Positions 10,014 through 18,024 of a DNA stretch of 18,024 nucleotides are shown in pieces. A program made the position numbers and the translations under genes. Below the pieces are notes generated by a model. It was not told the origin of the DNA and searched no databases. It saw only the letters and a list, made by a program, of their open reading frames with translations. The DNA comes from Paraglomus occultum. Its lineage: Eukaryota > Glomeromycota > Glomeromycetes > Paraglomerales > Paraglomeraceae. Where the stretch lies: positions 1 through 18,024 of the forward strand of contig CAJVPJ010000726.1 of the NCBI GenBank assembly GCA_910592205.1, in the 5' to 3' direction. Position 1 is the first letter of the stretch; each line of letters starts with the position of its first letter.

Positions 10014-11630
10014 TGTGTTGAATTTTCAAAAGTCGATACAATAGTAATTTTCGTTTAATGATAAAGAATGGCTGCGTGCAAATATTCGGTTTGTCGTCTT
10101 TGCGTGTAAGATGCCTTGGCTATATTGTAAATGTCAATTAAATAACAGAGATTGGAATCACTATAAGCAGGAGAGCTTCATTCCGAGACGATCAAGTTGA
10201 CGTATTTTAATTAGAGGACGAGAGCCTATTTCATTTTGTTCTTGAAGATCTCAGCTATATTGGCTCATATGGAAATTCTTGGAGGAAACCGGATCACGTG
10301 AATAATCATGGCGCCATTCTATGGGAATGTTCCTTCGTTTAACTTATTGACAAATGTACGACTAATAGTCATTGGTACTTTCAATTCTTTTCCTAAAATT
10401 ACAAACAAACAGGTGCGAAAGGTGGAGTGAACGCTAAACAATAATTTTAGTTTTTTTTTGTCCGGCAAACGTATTTGCGACTGCGATTTAAAAACTGCTT
10501 TTCGGTAATTGTTCCTACCGTCGCATCTCTACCGAAGCAGTTTTCAACTTTAGTCTTTGAAAAACGAAAATTTGTCTGTTTAAAAAGCAGTCCTAATGAC
10601 ATAGACAATTTAGGCAATGATGCTAAGCCACGTAGAAGGACCCCAATGAGGAAAGCGAGAAGATTAGTCAGACAGAATGTCATAGTGATGATATTTATGC
10701 CCACTCATGTTCAGGTCTTTTGTACCTATAGATTAGATGAAACAAATGTTTTAAATCTCTTGGCATCTGCACTAATACAGGTTGGCAAAGTTGGTAGCGA
10801 ATGATAAAGGAAGGCTATATTATTATAATAGAATGCCGCAGTAAGTATGGTTGAATCATCGGCCTGACATTGTTTTTCGTGTATGGCATGGGGACAATTT
10901 CTGACATACTCAGTAATATCGTACAAGGGATGCTGTAATAACGTATTATTTATTACTTATCGAATAACCAAATTATGGTTAGCCCAACGCGAGAATAAAC
11001 TGTTAAAAGGGGAGAAAACAATTTGCCTCCTGTCCAAGTCGACTTTCACGAAAACCTTAACCATTTATTATTGCGGTAACAAGACAATGTTGAGAGATGG
11101 ATAGAGATTCGATGCACAAAAATTCTCAAGACAACCTTAAATACTCGATAGCTCGTAATAAGATAAAAATAAGAGAACGTATATGGAAGGGTTCAACGCC
11201 ACACACAAAATGTTTACAACTTCCATGAATGTTTCGCGCACACTTGGAAGCAATATAATTGTGCGGGCAGCAAAAAGTTTGCCACCCGAATTGGCCAATT
11301 TGATTGCATGGAACAGTTTACCGTCAAGAAAATCCAGAGAGAAATAACATTGATGTTGATATTACGCCATGGTGTTTGTAACTGTTATTTATTAATTTGC
11401 AAATTATCCACTCAATACAGACTTGGCAGATGCTCATAAAGATAGCATCCTAAACAAAGACTAGAGAGTACTGACTAAATACTTTTATATCGTTGAATAC
11501 TACGAAAGGATTGTAGAAACAATGCCAAGCATCGAGTACTACCGATAATTTGTTCCACTAATACTGTGGATCCCGTGACATAACTGACGTGTGTGTGGTG
11601 GTGAGTGGACTTGTATTAAAATAGTTAATT
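10014..11630. other. Intergenic region upstream of NCS1; no confirmed gene
   Basis: The first few hundred bases should carry the NCS1 promoter and leader (read leftwards); I see no distinct TATA box. Open frames of 60-109 codons occur on both strands between 10447 and 11104. Two of them overlap head-on at 10475-10704, so at most one could be real. A minus-strand stretch starting with ATG near 11083 (MVKVFVKVDLDRRQIVF) looks protein-like, but no family is recognised and any intron linking it to the next open stretch would be only about 36 nt. Confidence 0.5.
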
Positions 11631-11702
11631 ATGACAAAGTCAAATGTGAATTTAAAAGACCGCTTGGAAAAGCAATTGCAACCTAATTGACAGCGGCGTC
11701 AA

Positions 11703-12362
11703 ATGATTACGAAATCAAAGAGAAATTATGTTAAATTTCTGCAGCCTATTAGTTGTGATGCGGATACAAAGATACGCTTGATGAAAGACTGGCGTTCAGT
11801 GAAAAACGAATTTGATATGGTTATGGCGATGAAGTGTCGGTTAAGATGTATGTCTTATGGATTATTAAATCTTTTATTTTTGATCTGCTTTAATATTAAT
11901 TAATTTTAATGTGCTTTCTTTATAAATATCTCTTTCATAATCTTAAAGAGATTGATATTATTGCTCTAAGCAAATTTTTTCCCTTGAGAGTTTTTAAAAT
12001 ACTTCTAGTTGAATTGTAGTTTTTAGAATTTAATAACGGTTGAGCTTTAACGTGTAATGTTGATTCATGTGTAGATTTTTTAAAAAAAGGTTTATTTTTA
12101 AACTTAAGGCGTAGATGGATACATTATAGCGTACGTGGCTGACTGGCAACAACGGCATCGAGGTATAGACTGTTTCGACTGCAGGCTGTATACAATCATT
12201 TCACCGACAAAATTTCCCCAACATTATTTCGAAGTTAACCCTTTAGTTTTTGTCGGTGAAATAAACCGGACCCTATTCCGGCTACGGACGCTTTTAGCAG
12301 GCGGCGCAGACAGAACACTAGGAAAGGCTATGCAATTATTAGCAAAGTATATACTAATATAG
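11703..12362 (+). CDS. Doubtful two-exon hypothetical gene
   Basis: I do not recognise this product. Exon 1 at 11703-11847 starts with ATG (MITKSKRNYVKFLQPIS) and ends at a good donor, GTATGT. An acceptor at 12107-12108 (AACTTAAG) continues the frame exactly in phase through 12109-12362 to TAG, giving about 132 aa with DWQQRHRG and LLAGGADRTLGKAM. The 261-nt intron is longer than most here and the acceptor lacks a clear pyrimidine tract. The frame upstream of the ATG is also open back to an ATG at 11631, except for a TGA at 11688. Against it: exon 2 contains a perfect 15-bp inverted repeat, and two chance frames can be joined this way in AT-rich DNA. It may be a relic of a mobile element. Confidence 0.22.
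12198..12262. repeat. Perfect 15-bp inverted repeat (ATTTCACCGACAAAA), fold-back element
   Basis: ATTTCACCGACAAAA (12198-12212) has its exact reverse complement at 12248-12262, leaving a 35-nt loop. Directly downstream, CCGGA (12266-12270) and TCCGG (12277-12281) make a second small hairpin. The block around 12140-12340 appears richer in G+C than its surroundings, consistent with an inserted element or an old exon. Confidence 0.7.
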
Positions 12363-14188
12363 TCTGAAGTCATTATTATCGTATGAGTTGTAATCAGCCA
12401 ATTAAATCGAACTAATTATGTCACGTAATAGTAATGCAAATTATCACATTGACCGCTTTCAGCTTATTGAAATCTTACAAGTTGTCAAATAAAAAACTCT
12501 TTGACTGACTTAAGGCAAAGCAATTATCGAGACTGGTTTGTATTTGCAAAATGCAAAAGAGAAAGAAAGAACGAAAACAAAAAAGGAGCGATACTTGGTT
12601 GTTTGTTATGCGGAAAGAATATACAAAGAACAGAAATTTGTCAGCCATATATTCCAAGTCATTATTACTTTATTACAATAAGTTGTTCAAATAGGAGGCG
12701 TGGCAATTGTACGTTTACTATGGATGGCATAACGATCTAGTCTGGTAAGTAGTTAAGCGTTACTACTGCGCTTGTGTGCGTGTGTTCTTTAAATAAAGAA
12801 TTGTCTTTAAGCCACAACCAACTAACACATAAAAAACCAAATATAGTTAGATTGTACTCAATCATCTAAGCAGTTAATCCTCGACTGTACCTCCTTTGTC
12901 AAAAACTAATACTCTTTTGCGTGAAAAGGATTATCACTAATTGCTTTTTCAAGACAGTTAGTGCCTTTGTTTACCAACCAAAAAAACCAGCTGCTTGGCT
13001 GATTTTCAGTCCCAGAAAATTGATCCAAAACTAAAAGTCCTAACTGAATGCTTAGGTTTTGTTAATCCAGAAAGGTTAATGCTCGAAATAATTTTCTCAG
13101 CCGATCACATAAACGAAATTGTCAGAAACGTCACTAGAAAATGTACCAGTGATAACTTGGTTAATATTTATTTGGAATAACAAACCAGCATCAAAAAGTG
13201 TAACGATTATTGTTATTATTATTTATTTGTAAGCAAGAGGAGAATGTCATGTTCCCGATCTATTCTGAGATATCTCGATTACTCAATAACAAACCCACAC
13301 GTGAATCATGTCACAGGAGTGACTTTTTTTACTCTATCATACAGGGATAAACAGCCGTCCCTCAGCCATCGCACACATAATCGTTGCTTCATTTCTTTAT
13401 TCGACCTTTGTTAGATCTTTCACGTGCACAGATTTTGGCTATAAATCGTACTATTGTAAGTGCTAAGTAAAGGGGCTGTGTAACTCTATAACCATTAATA
13501 TTAACAGACGGCAGTTTGCTTAGCCTCTACTGATTGTGCAACCGCGAGTCAGTTTCCAACTCCGTCTGTATCATATTATGTGCATCAACAATGTTATTAA
13601 TACGAAAAATAGTAAATCATACAGAAAAAAAAAACAAACAACAAAAACAACCAAACCTTCCACATACTAAACTTTGAATTACAATTTAAAACAACGTTTA
13701 TTGTCTTTGGAGGAGATGTCAGTTCTATAAAGCCAAGACATATCTTATAATTACTAATGGGTGACTATTTTGTATTACGAGTAACAAAAAAAATGTACTT
13801 TTTAGTGAAGCAAAGCCAAAGCGTTCAATTCGAATAGACTACATTAGCTTCACATAGCCCTTTTAAAATTTCATCTTCTCTAGAAACTAGAATGATCTTA
13901 TTGTATTCAACGTCAAAACTATTTCGCACTAGTAGCCTTTTTCGTCCCGAAAAGTCCTGTTTATATGGATCAATTTTGACATTTGAGAAAAACACTGAAT
14001 ATGCATCAATTATCTTTCCATTTTGTAGCCTCTAGCGGGAACGACAAAAATAATATGATTTTAGTTTTCGTCCAGCCTGACTTTAGCGGGCTAGCGTACA
14101 CTATCAATAGCTTCCGTATGTCTAGCCTGTCTGACAAAATTCATGCATGCGTCAGCTTAAGGACGATGTTTAGATACAAACATAATTG
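12363..14188. other. Gene-poor intergenic stretch
   Basis: No recognisable protein or RNA gene. A 62-codon open frame at 12995-13180 (SQKIDPKLKVLTECLGFV after a possible acceptor TTTTCAG at 13009) is the most protein-like item but has no start ATG and no family. GTAATAGTAATG recurs at 12425-12436. An A-rich run with C and G interruptions lies near 13624-13655. Confidence 0.5.
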
Positions 14189-14204
14189 CCACCACGCGTG
14201 GTGG
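14189..14204. repeat. 16-bp perfect palindrome CCACCACGCGTGGTGG
   Basis: The sequence equals its own reverse complement with no spacer. Its centre, ACGCGT, is the core of the fungal MCB (MluI cell-cycle box) element. It lies about 720 nt upstream of the MOT1 start, too far to assign as its promoter element. It is unusually G+C-rich for this region. Confidence 0.8.
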
Positions 14205-14374
14205 TAAATACGTTATAGTCTGATGAACAATAAATGGACGGCTTTCTACAGTAAAAGTCATAATGTCTCAACTTCAATATACTGCATTCTCCACAACTTT
14301 CCAAAAGTACCATGTGCCAACGTATCGTTGAACTGATTTCTTTTAGTTGATATTCAGACTGAGGAACATAGAAC

Positions 14375-14776
14375 ATGAGTCTTTATATATCAAAGGACTT
14401 TTTTGTTGTAAACGATTACGCTGCTGCTCACAAACTCACAACCTTGTCTTTCTCTATTCCCGTTATTGACAAATGCAACGTTATTACTTATTGTTATTTT
14501 TTTTTTGTTGGCCGCAGCTGGGGGACATTTCACTTGACCGATCAATCACAGTGCTTTATATCTATTTCTGGGTTTATCGTTATTTTAACGGGTACTAAAT
14601 TTTTATTAGTACAGTTGTCAATATCGAGTCGAGAGATTAGTAAGATTGATGGTGCGCGCGTATTTTGCGTTGTAAGAGTCTCTGCACATAGTCGGCACTT
14701 TGATGTCAGTAGTCGTTTGTTCGTAATTCGGCATTATTTCTCCAAAAACACACCTATTTGGGCATGTCTAAAGTGA
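14375..14776 (+). CDS. Unassigned 133-codon ORF upstream of MOT1, probably spurious
   Basis: An ATG-initiated uninterrupted frame of 133 codons, among the longest in the window, ending about 150 nt before the MOT1 start codon on the same strand. The product is rich in Ser, Phe, Val and Ile with no recognised domain, no clear signal peptide and no repeat. It contains an internal polypyrimidine-CAG (14488-14518) that looks like a splice acceptor, so part of it could instead be non-coding. By a rough stop-codon estimate for AT-rich DNA, one such frame by chance in 18 kb is not rare. Confidence 0.15.
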   Translation: MSLYISKDFFVVNDYAAAHKLTTLSFSIPVIDKCNVITYCYFFFVGRSWGTFHLTDQSQCFISISGFIVILTGTKFLLVQLSISSREISKIDGARVFCVVRVSAHSRHFDVSSRLFVIRHYFSKNTPIWACLK

Positions 14777-14845
14777 ATATTAGGATTGATTTCCCAATCA
14801 TTTATTGTGTCCCCAAATGATAAATCCCCGATTCCTCAAATTTAC

Positions 14846-14855
14846 TATATATTAA
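14846..14855 (+). promoter_or_regulatory. Possible TATA-type element of MOT1
   Basis: TATATATTAA lies about 70 nt before the MOT1 ATG and is followed by a C/T-rich leader (CCCTGTATCCTATC and CACCCCTCACATTACATCCC), a common layout for fungal promoters. Only the word match and spacing support it. Confidence 0.3.
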
Positions 14856-14922
14856 CCCTGTATCCTATCTACACCCCTCACATTACATCCCCATATCCGA
14901 TATCCAGTCATCAAATAGCGCC

Positions 14923-17900
14923 ATGTCAACTAGGCAAGTCACCAGATTTATTTCCCCTCTTTTAATTACACATCGAGGAAAACAAAATGAACAGTTTATA
15001 TAATAATAAAGCATAACAAATAATGAATCTTTACCTTATAACACACTTCCAGACTCGACCGTCTGGTTCTACTGCTCGATACAGGTTCCACATCCGCCGT
15101 TAGAGCCACTGCGGCACAACAATTGGGTGAAATACAGAAGCAACATCCTGGAGAATTATATAATTTATTACAAAGGGTACAGTATTATTGATAAGAAACC
15201 GTCTGATCCATTTTGTAGAAAACGAAAATATTTAATTCATACTTTGAACGTATTTTTCGTCATATCATTTATCCCGTCTATTAGGTCGTCGTGCACCTTC
15301 GAAGTGACCAGTGGGAGACACGACTGGCTGCTGGACAGGCTATAGAGGCTATTGCGAGCAACGTCCCACAGTGGGATCCGCAAGAACGTACGCGCAGTCT
15401 TTTATGCTTGTTTTATGGTCTAATGACTCTGTGCATTTATTAAGACGTGTGTTTTTACAACGGGTTATGTAGCCGCACAATCAGAAAAGACGTCCATTGG
15501 ATGTGATGATTCATATGAAAATAAACTTACTTTCGAGAGCTTTAATATTAACAGTGTATTGCTGCATGGAAGGCCGTTATTAGGGTCTGCCGGAAAGGTA
15601 AATTTGGACATCAATCCCGTTGAAGAATATCCAATTGTATTACTTATTATACAACTTTATAGGAATATGATTTAGATCTAAATGATCTCAGTCCCGCAGA
15701 GCGACTGGCTCTACAACGAAAAAATTTAAAGCAGAGATTAGGATTAGGCAGTCAATTTATGGATGGTAACGCATTTTTTGATTATGAATATTGGTAAATT
15801 GACCGCGTTGTACTGTTTTCGTATTGATCGATCTATTGCAAACAATTATTGAGCAGAGCTATTGGATGACGCGGATATAAATGCTGAAGTATTGTCATCA
15901 CCAACAACGTTTGGTGCCACCTCTACGGCAGTGACAACAACAATGTCTACGATACCGAGCGCAATGATTACATCACCCATAAAGCAAGAGTCAACTACAC
16001 CTCCTCAACTACCCCCGCCGCCGTCTATAGCACCGGAACCAGACTTATCAGGATTGAGTGCAAGAGAGCGGAACAGGCTAAAACGAAAAGCTAAGAAAGA
16101 CGCGAAAGATAAAGGAAAGGAAAAGTATGTGTGACCTATAGTGATTTCGCAATGACTATTTATTAATCAACAGACTTATTTAAGATGCAATTTTGTTAAT
16201 CGTCAATTTATCAATTGCTAAATATATTATTCTCTGTCCTCAGAGTCCGTGTTTTAGATCTTGGAAGCTCGCGGCGTACAGGAAATGAAACTAGTGGACC
16301 TCCTCTAGCGCCGGTTGGCCCAATAACATCACCGACAGCAGTCAAAGTGGAAGATGGTTGGTAGAGACGTTATTCAGTCACAACGATAACGCTAGTTTAT
16401 TTTTTTCCCCTCATGTAAATGTTAACATATTTTGATGTCTGATAGGACAACCAGAAGAATATTTCAACTTTACGCCACAACCATGTTCAAATAAAATAGT
16501 GGTAGAGGCAAAAAAGGATGTTTCCTCGGCAATTTGCGAAGACCAAAAAAACGAGTGGCCGTTTGAGAGTGTTTGTGAATTGCTTTGCCTTGATTTGTTT
16601 GAGTGAGTGTTGGTGTCAAAGTCTTGTAAAATAATAGAGAACTCTTGGTCAATTTAAAAATTACGGGCTTTTTTGTATTAATCAACATGCTTTCTTTGTA
16701 GTTCGCGTTGGGAGATTAGACATGGTGCTGCCATTGGTTTAAGAGAGATTCTTAAAGTCCATGGGTATGGAGCTGGACGTTTGAGTAAGTGTAGTCTAAG
16801 ACAAATCGCGTACATATAGCTAGTGTTCGGATTGTCTACTAAATGTACACAATTTTTTAGTCGGCTTGACAAAGGAGGAAAACGAACAGAGACATCATAA
16901 ATGGCTTAACGATATTGCAATACGTCTTTTATGCGTTTTTGCACTTGATCGATTTGGGGACTTTGTGTCTGACCAGGTATCCTATGGGCATTGTCAGCTG
17001 CTTTGCTTTCACCACTACCAGTCCGGTCATTTATTTAACGGCCCTCTATTCTTTAAAGGTTGTCGCTCCAGTCCGCGAAACGTGCTCACAGACGATGGGT
17101 GCTCTTCTACGATACATGTCACCTGAAGGTGTTCAGAACGTTCACACAGTATTACTAAAATTATTGTACCAATCCGACTTTGGCGAATCACAATCAATAT
17201 GGGAAGTCAGGCATGCTGGAATGCTTGGATTGAAATATGCAGTAGCAGTGAGGAAAGATTTGGTTGAAACTATGTTGGACGGGACTGTTGGGGCTGTTAT
17301 ACTTGGGTATGTCTGACTAGTAAGGATGAGAATTCGTCGTATGTGTGAAAGCAGGAATAAAATGTTAATACTTTACGTTTGCACGGCCAATCAGGTTACA
17401 AGACCGAGACGATGACGTGCGCGCAGTTGCTGCATCGATATTATTACCCATTGCCGAATCATTTGTACAGTTATCGCCCCACAATATTCCTCAAGTTGTC
17501 AGTGTGCTTTGGGACTGTTTGAAGGATTTAAAAGATGATTTAACCTCATCCACTGGCAACGTCATGGATCTATTAGGCAAGTCTACAGTTAAATGGCAAT
17601 TTGATTTTCGGGAAAACAATCTAATAAGTGTTGTTGTTTTTTTTTTACTTTACAGCAAAACTTTTTTCTTTTCCATCGGTGTTGGAATACATGCGCACTG
17701 CGGCTGCGTCAAATCCAGCGTACGTTGTTTAATAATTCCTTTCGTTTTGCTACCATGTCTTGCAGTGAATCCATCCTTCTCTGACGTATTCTTAATAAAT
17801 GGTCAATGTTCACTCACAGGCAATCTCTGTCAACTTTGATACCACGCTTATATCCATTCTTCCGACACACAATAATGTCTGTTCGATCAGCTGTTCTCAA

Positions 17901-18024
17901 CACCCTTTTAACGTTTCTCAGCATGCAAGATGTAGAAGAATGGGTTGATGATCGAATATTTAGACTTGCGTTTCAGAACATGATTGTTGAAGAGAAGCGA
18001 GTAAGTATACTTTAACTAAGAAAG
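14923..18024 (+). CDS. MOT1: MOT1/BTAF1, TBP-removing Swi2/Snf2-family ATPase, N-terminal part
   Basis: Nuclear ATPase that dissociates TATA-binding protein from DNA. Exons: 14923-14933, 15053-15176, 15285-15387, 15473-15597, 15663-15765, 15857-16124, 16244-16356, 16446-16602, 16702-16784, 16861-16976, 17059-17306, 17395-17576, 17656-17719, 17820-18000, then a donor at 18001. That is 626 codons of a protein normally near 1,900 aa, so the C-terminal helicase lies outside. Family blocks: MSTRLDRLVLLLDTGST, WETRLAAGQAIEAIASNVPQ, LLGSAGKEYDLDLNDLSPAE, WPFESVCELLCLDLFDSRWE, IRHGAAIGLRE, VFALDRFGDFVSDQVVAPVR, IWEVRHAGMLGLKYAVAVR and FRHTIMSVRSAVLNTLLTFL, i.e. the TBP-binding HEAT-repeat array. Residues about 165-220 are a Ser/Thr/Pro-rich linker, followed by a Lys/Arg-rich segment (about 221-245) that could be a nuclear signal. 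Two introns use GC donors. Identity is certain; exon edges are set by phase and family match. Confidence 0.97.
14934..15052 (+). other. GC-AG intron 1 of MOT1
   Basis: The 11-nt first coding exon ATGTCAACTAG is followed by GCAAGT, and the acceptor is CTTCCAG. Joining gives M-S-T-R-L-D-R-L, the expected N-terminus of the family. No GT donor nearby gives this result. The rest of the donor matches the consensus perfectly, as is typical of GC-AG introns. Confidence 0.85.
17577..17655 (+). other. GC-AG intron 12 of MOT1
   Basis: Exon 12 ends CTATTAG, followed by GCAAGT; the acceptor is a T-rich tract ending in TTTACAG at 17655. Splicing gives MDLLAKLFSFPSVLEYM, the conserved family sequence. Without it the frame diverges from MOT1. 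It is the second AG|GCAAGT donor in the same gene. Confidence 0.88.

Noticed and set aside
1311-13426. Four CACGTG (E-box) words at 1311, 10295, 13298 and 13421
   Set aside because: A 6-bp palindrome is expected a few times by chance in 18 kb; no consistent distance to gene starts.
16356-16362. Alternative donor GTAGAG at 16361 for MOT1 exon 7
   Set aside because: It puts exon 8 in the wrong phase; GTTGGT at 16357 gives the continuous frame VEDGQPEEYFNF.
16470-16872. Minus-strand open frames of 64-72 codons opposite MOT1 exons 8-10
   Set aside because: They lie over well-supported MOT1 exons and are shadows of their codon pattern; no family resemblance.
1-18024. tRNA, rRNA or CRISPR features
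   Set aside because: Scanning for the T-loop GTTCGANNC pattern with paired acceptor arms, conserved rRNA words, and regularly spaced repeats with unique spacers found nothing convincing. The 13-bp array at 8541 has no spacers.

Overview
The window looks like nuclear DNA from an intron-rich, AT-rich fungus outside the yeasts. An early-diverging lineage such as Mucoromycota in the broad sense is my guess, not something the sequence proves. Four conserved eukaryotic genes can be recognised by protein similarity and by splice sites whose phases agree. All four are cut by many short introns (about 65-280 nt) with ordinary GTAAGT-like donors and pyrimidine-AG acceptors. I see no bacterial, viral, CRISPR, rRNA or tRNA feature.

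Layout: (1) 1-1197, minus strand: the 5' end of a kinesin motor gene, best matched to kinesin-7/CENP-E type. It runs off the left edge just after the P-loop. (2) 1198-6296: about 5 kb without a convincing gene, with inverted repeats, a recurring GTAATAGTAAT motif and possible decayed coding relics. (3) 6297-7566, plus strand: complete EMC2, a subunit of the ER membrane protein complex, in six exons. (4) 7567-8992: a convergent intergenic stretch with a 13-bp minisatellite and a T/C-rich tract. (5) 8993-10013, minus strand: complete neuronal calcium sensor 1 (frequenin) in five exons, 190 aa, with three canonical EF-hand loops. (6) 10014-14922: about 4.9 kb without a confirmed gene. It contains a perfect 15-bp inverted repeat, a 16-bp palindrome, a doubtful two-exon gene candidate and a 133-codon ORF. 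(7) 14923-18000, plus strand: the first 14 exons (626 codons) of MOT1/BTAF1, the Swi2/Snf2 ATPase that removes TBP from DNA. It continues past the right edge.

The four genes belong to unrelated housekeeping processes: microtubule transport, ER membrane-protein insertion, calcium signalling and transcription. They do not form a pathway or cluster. The most notable observations concern gene structure. The kinesin P-loop region is split into exons of 23, 44, 6 and 4 nt. MOT1 has an 11-nt first coding exon and two GC-AG introns. I found no convincing new biological system; the non-coding candidates are reported with low confidence.
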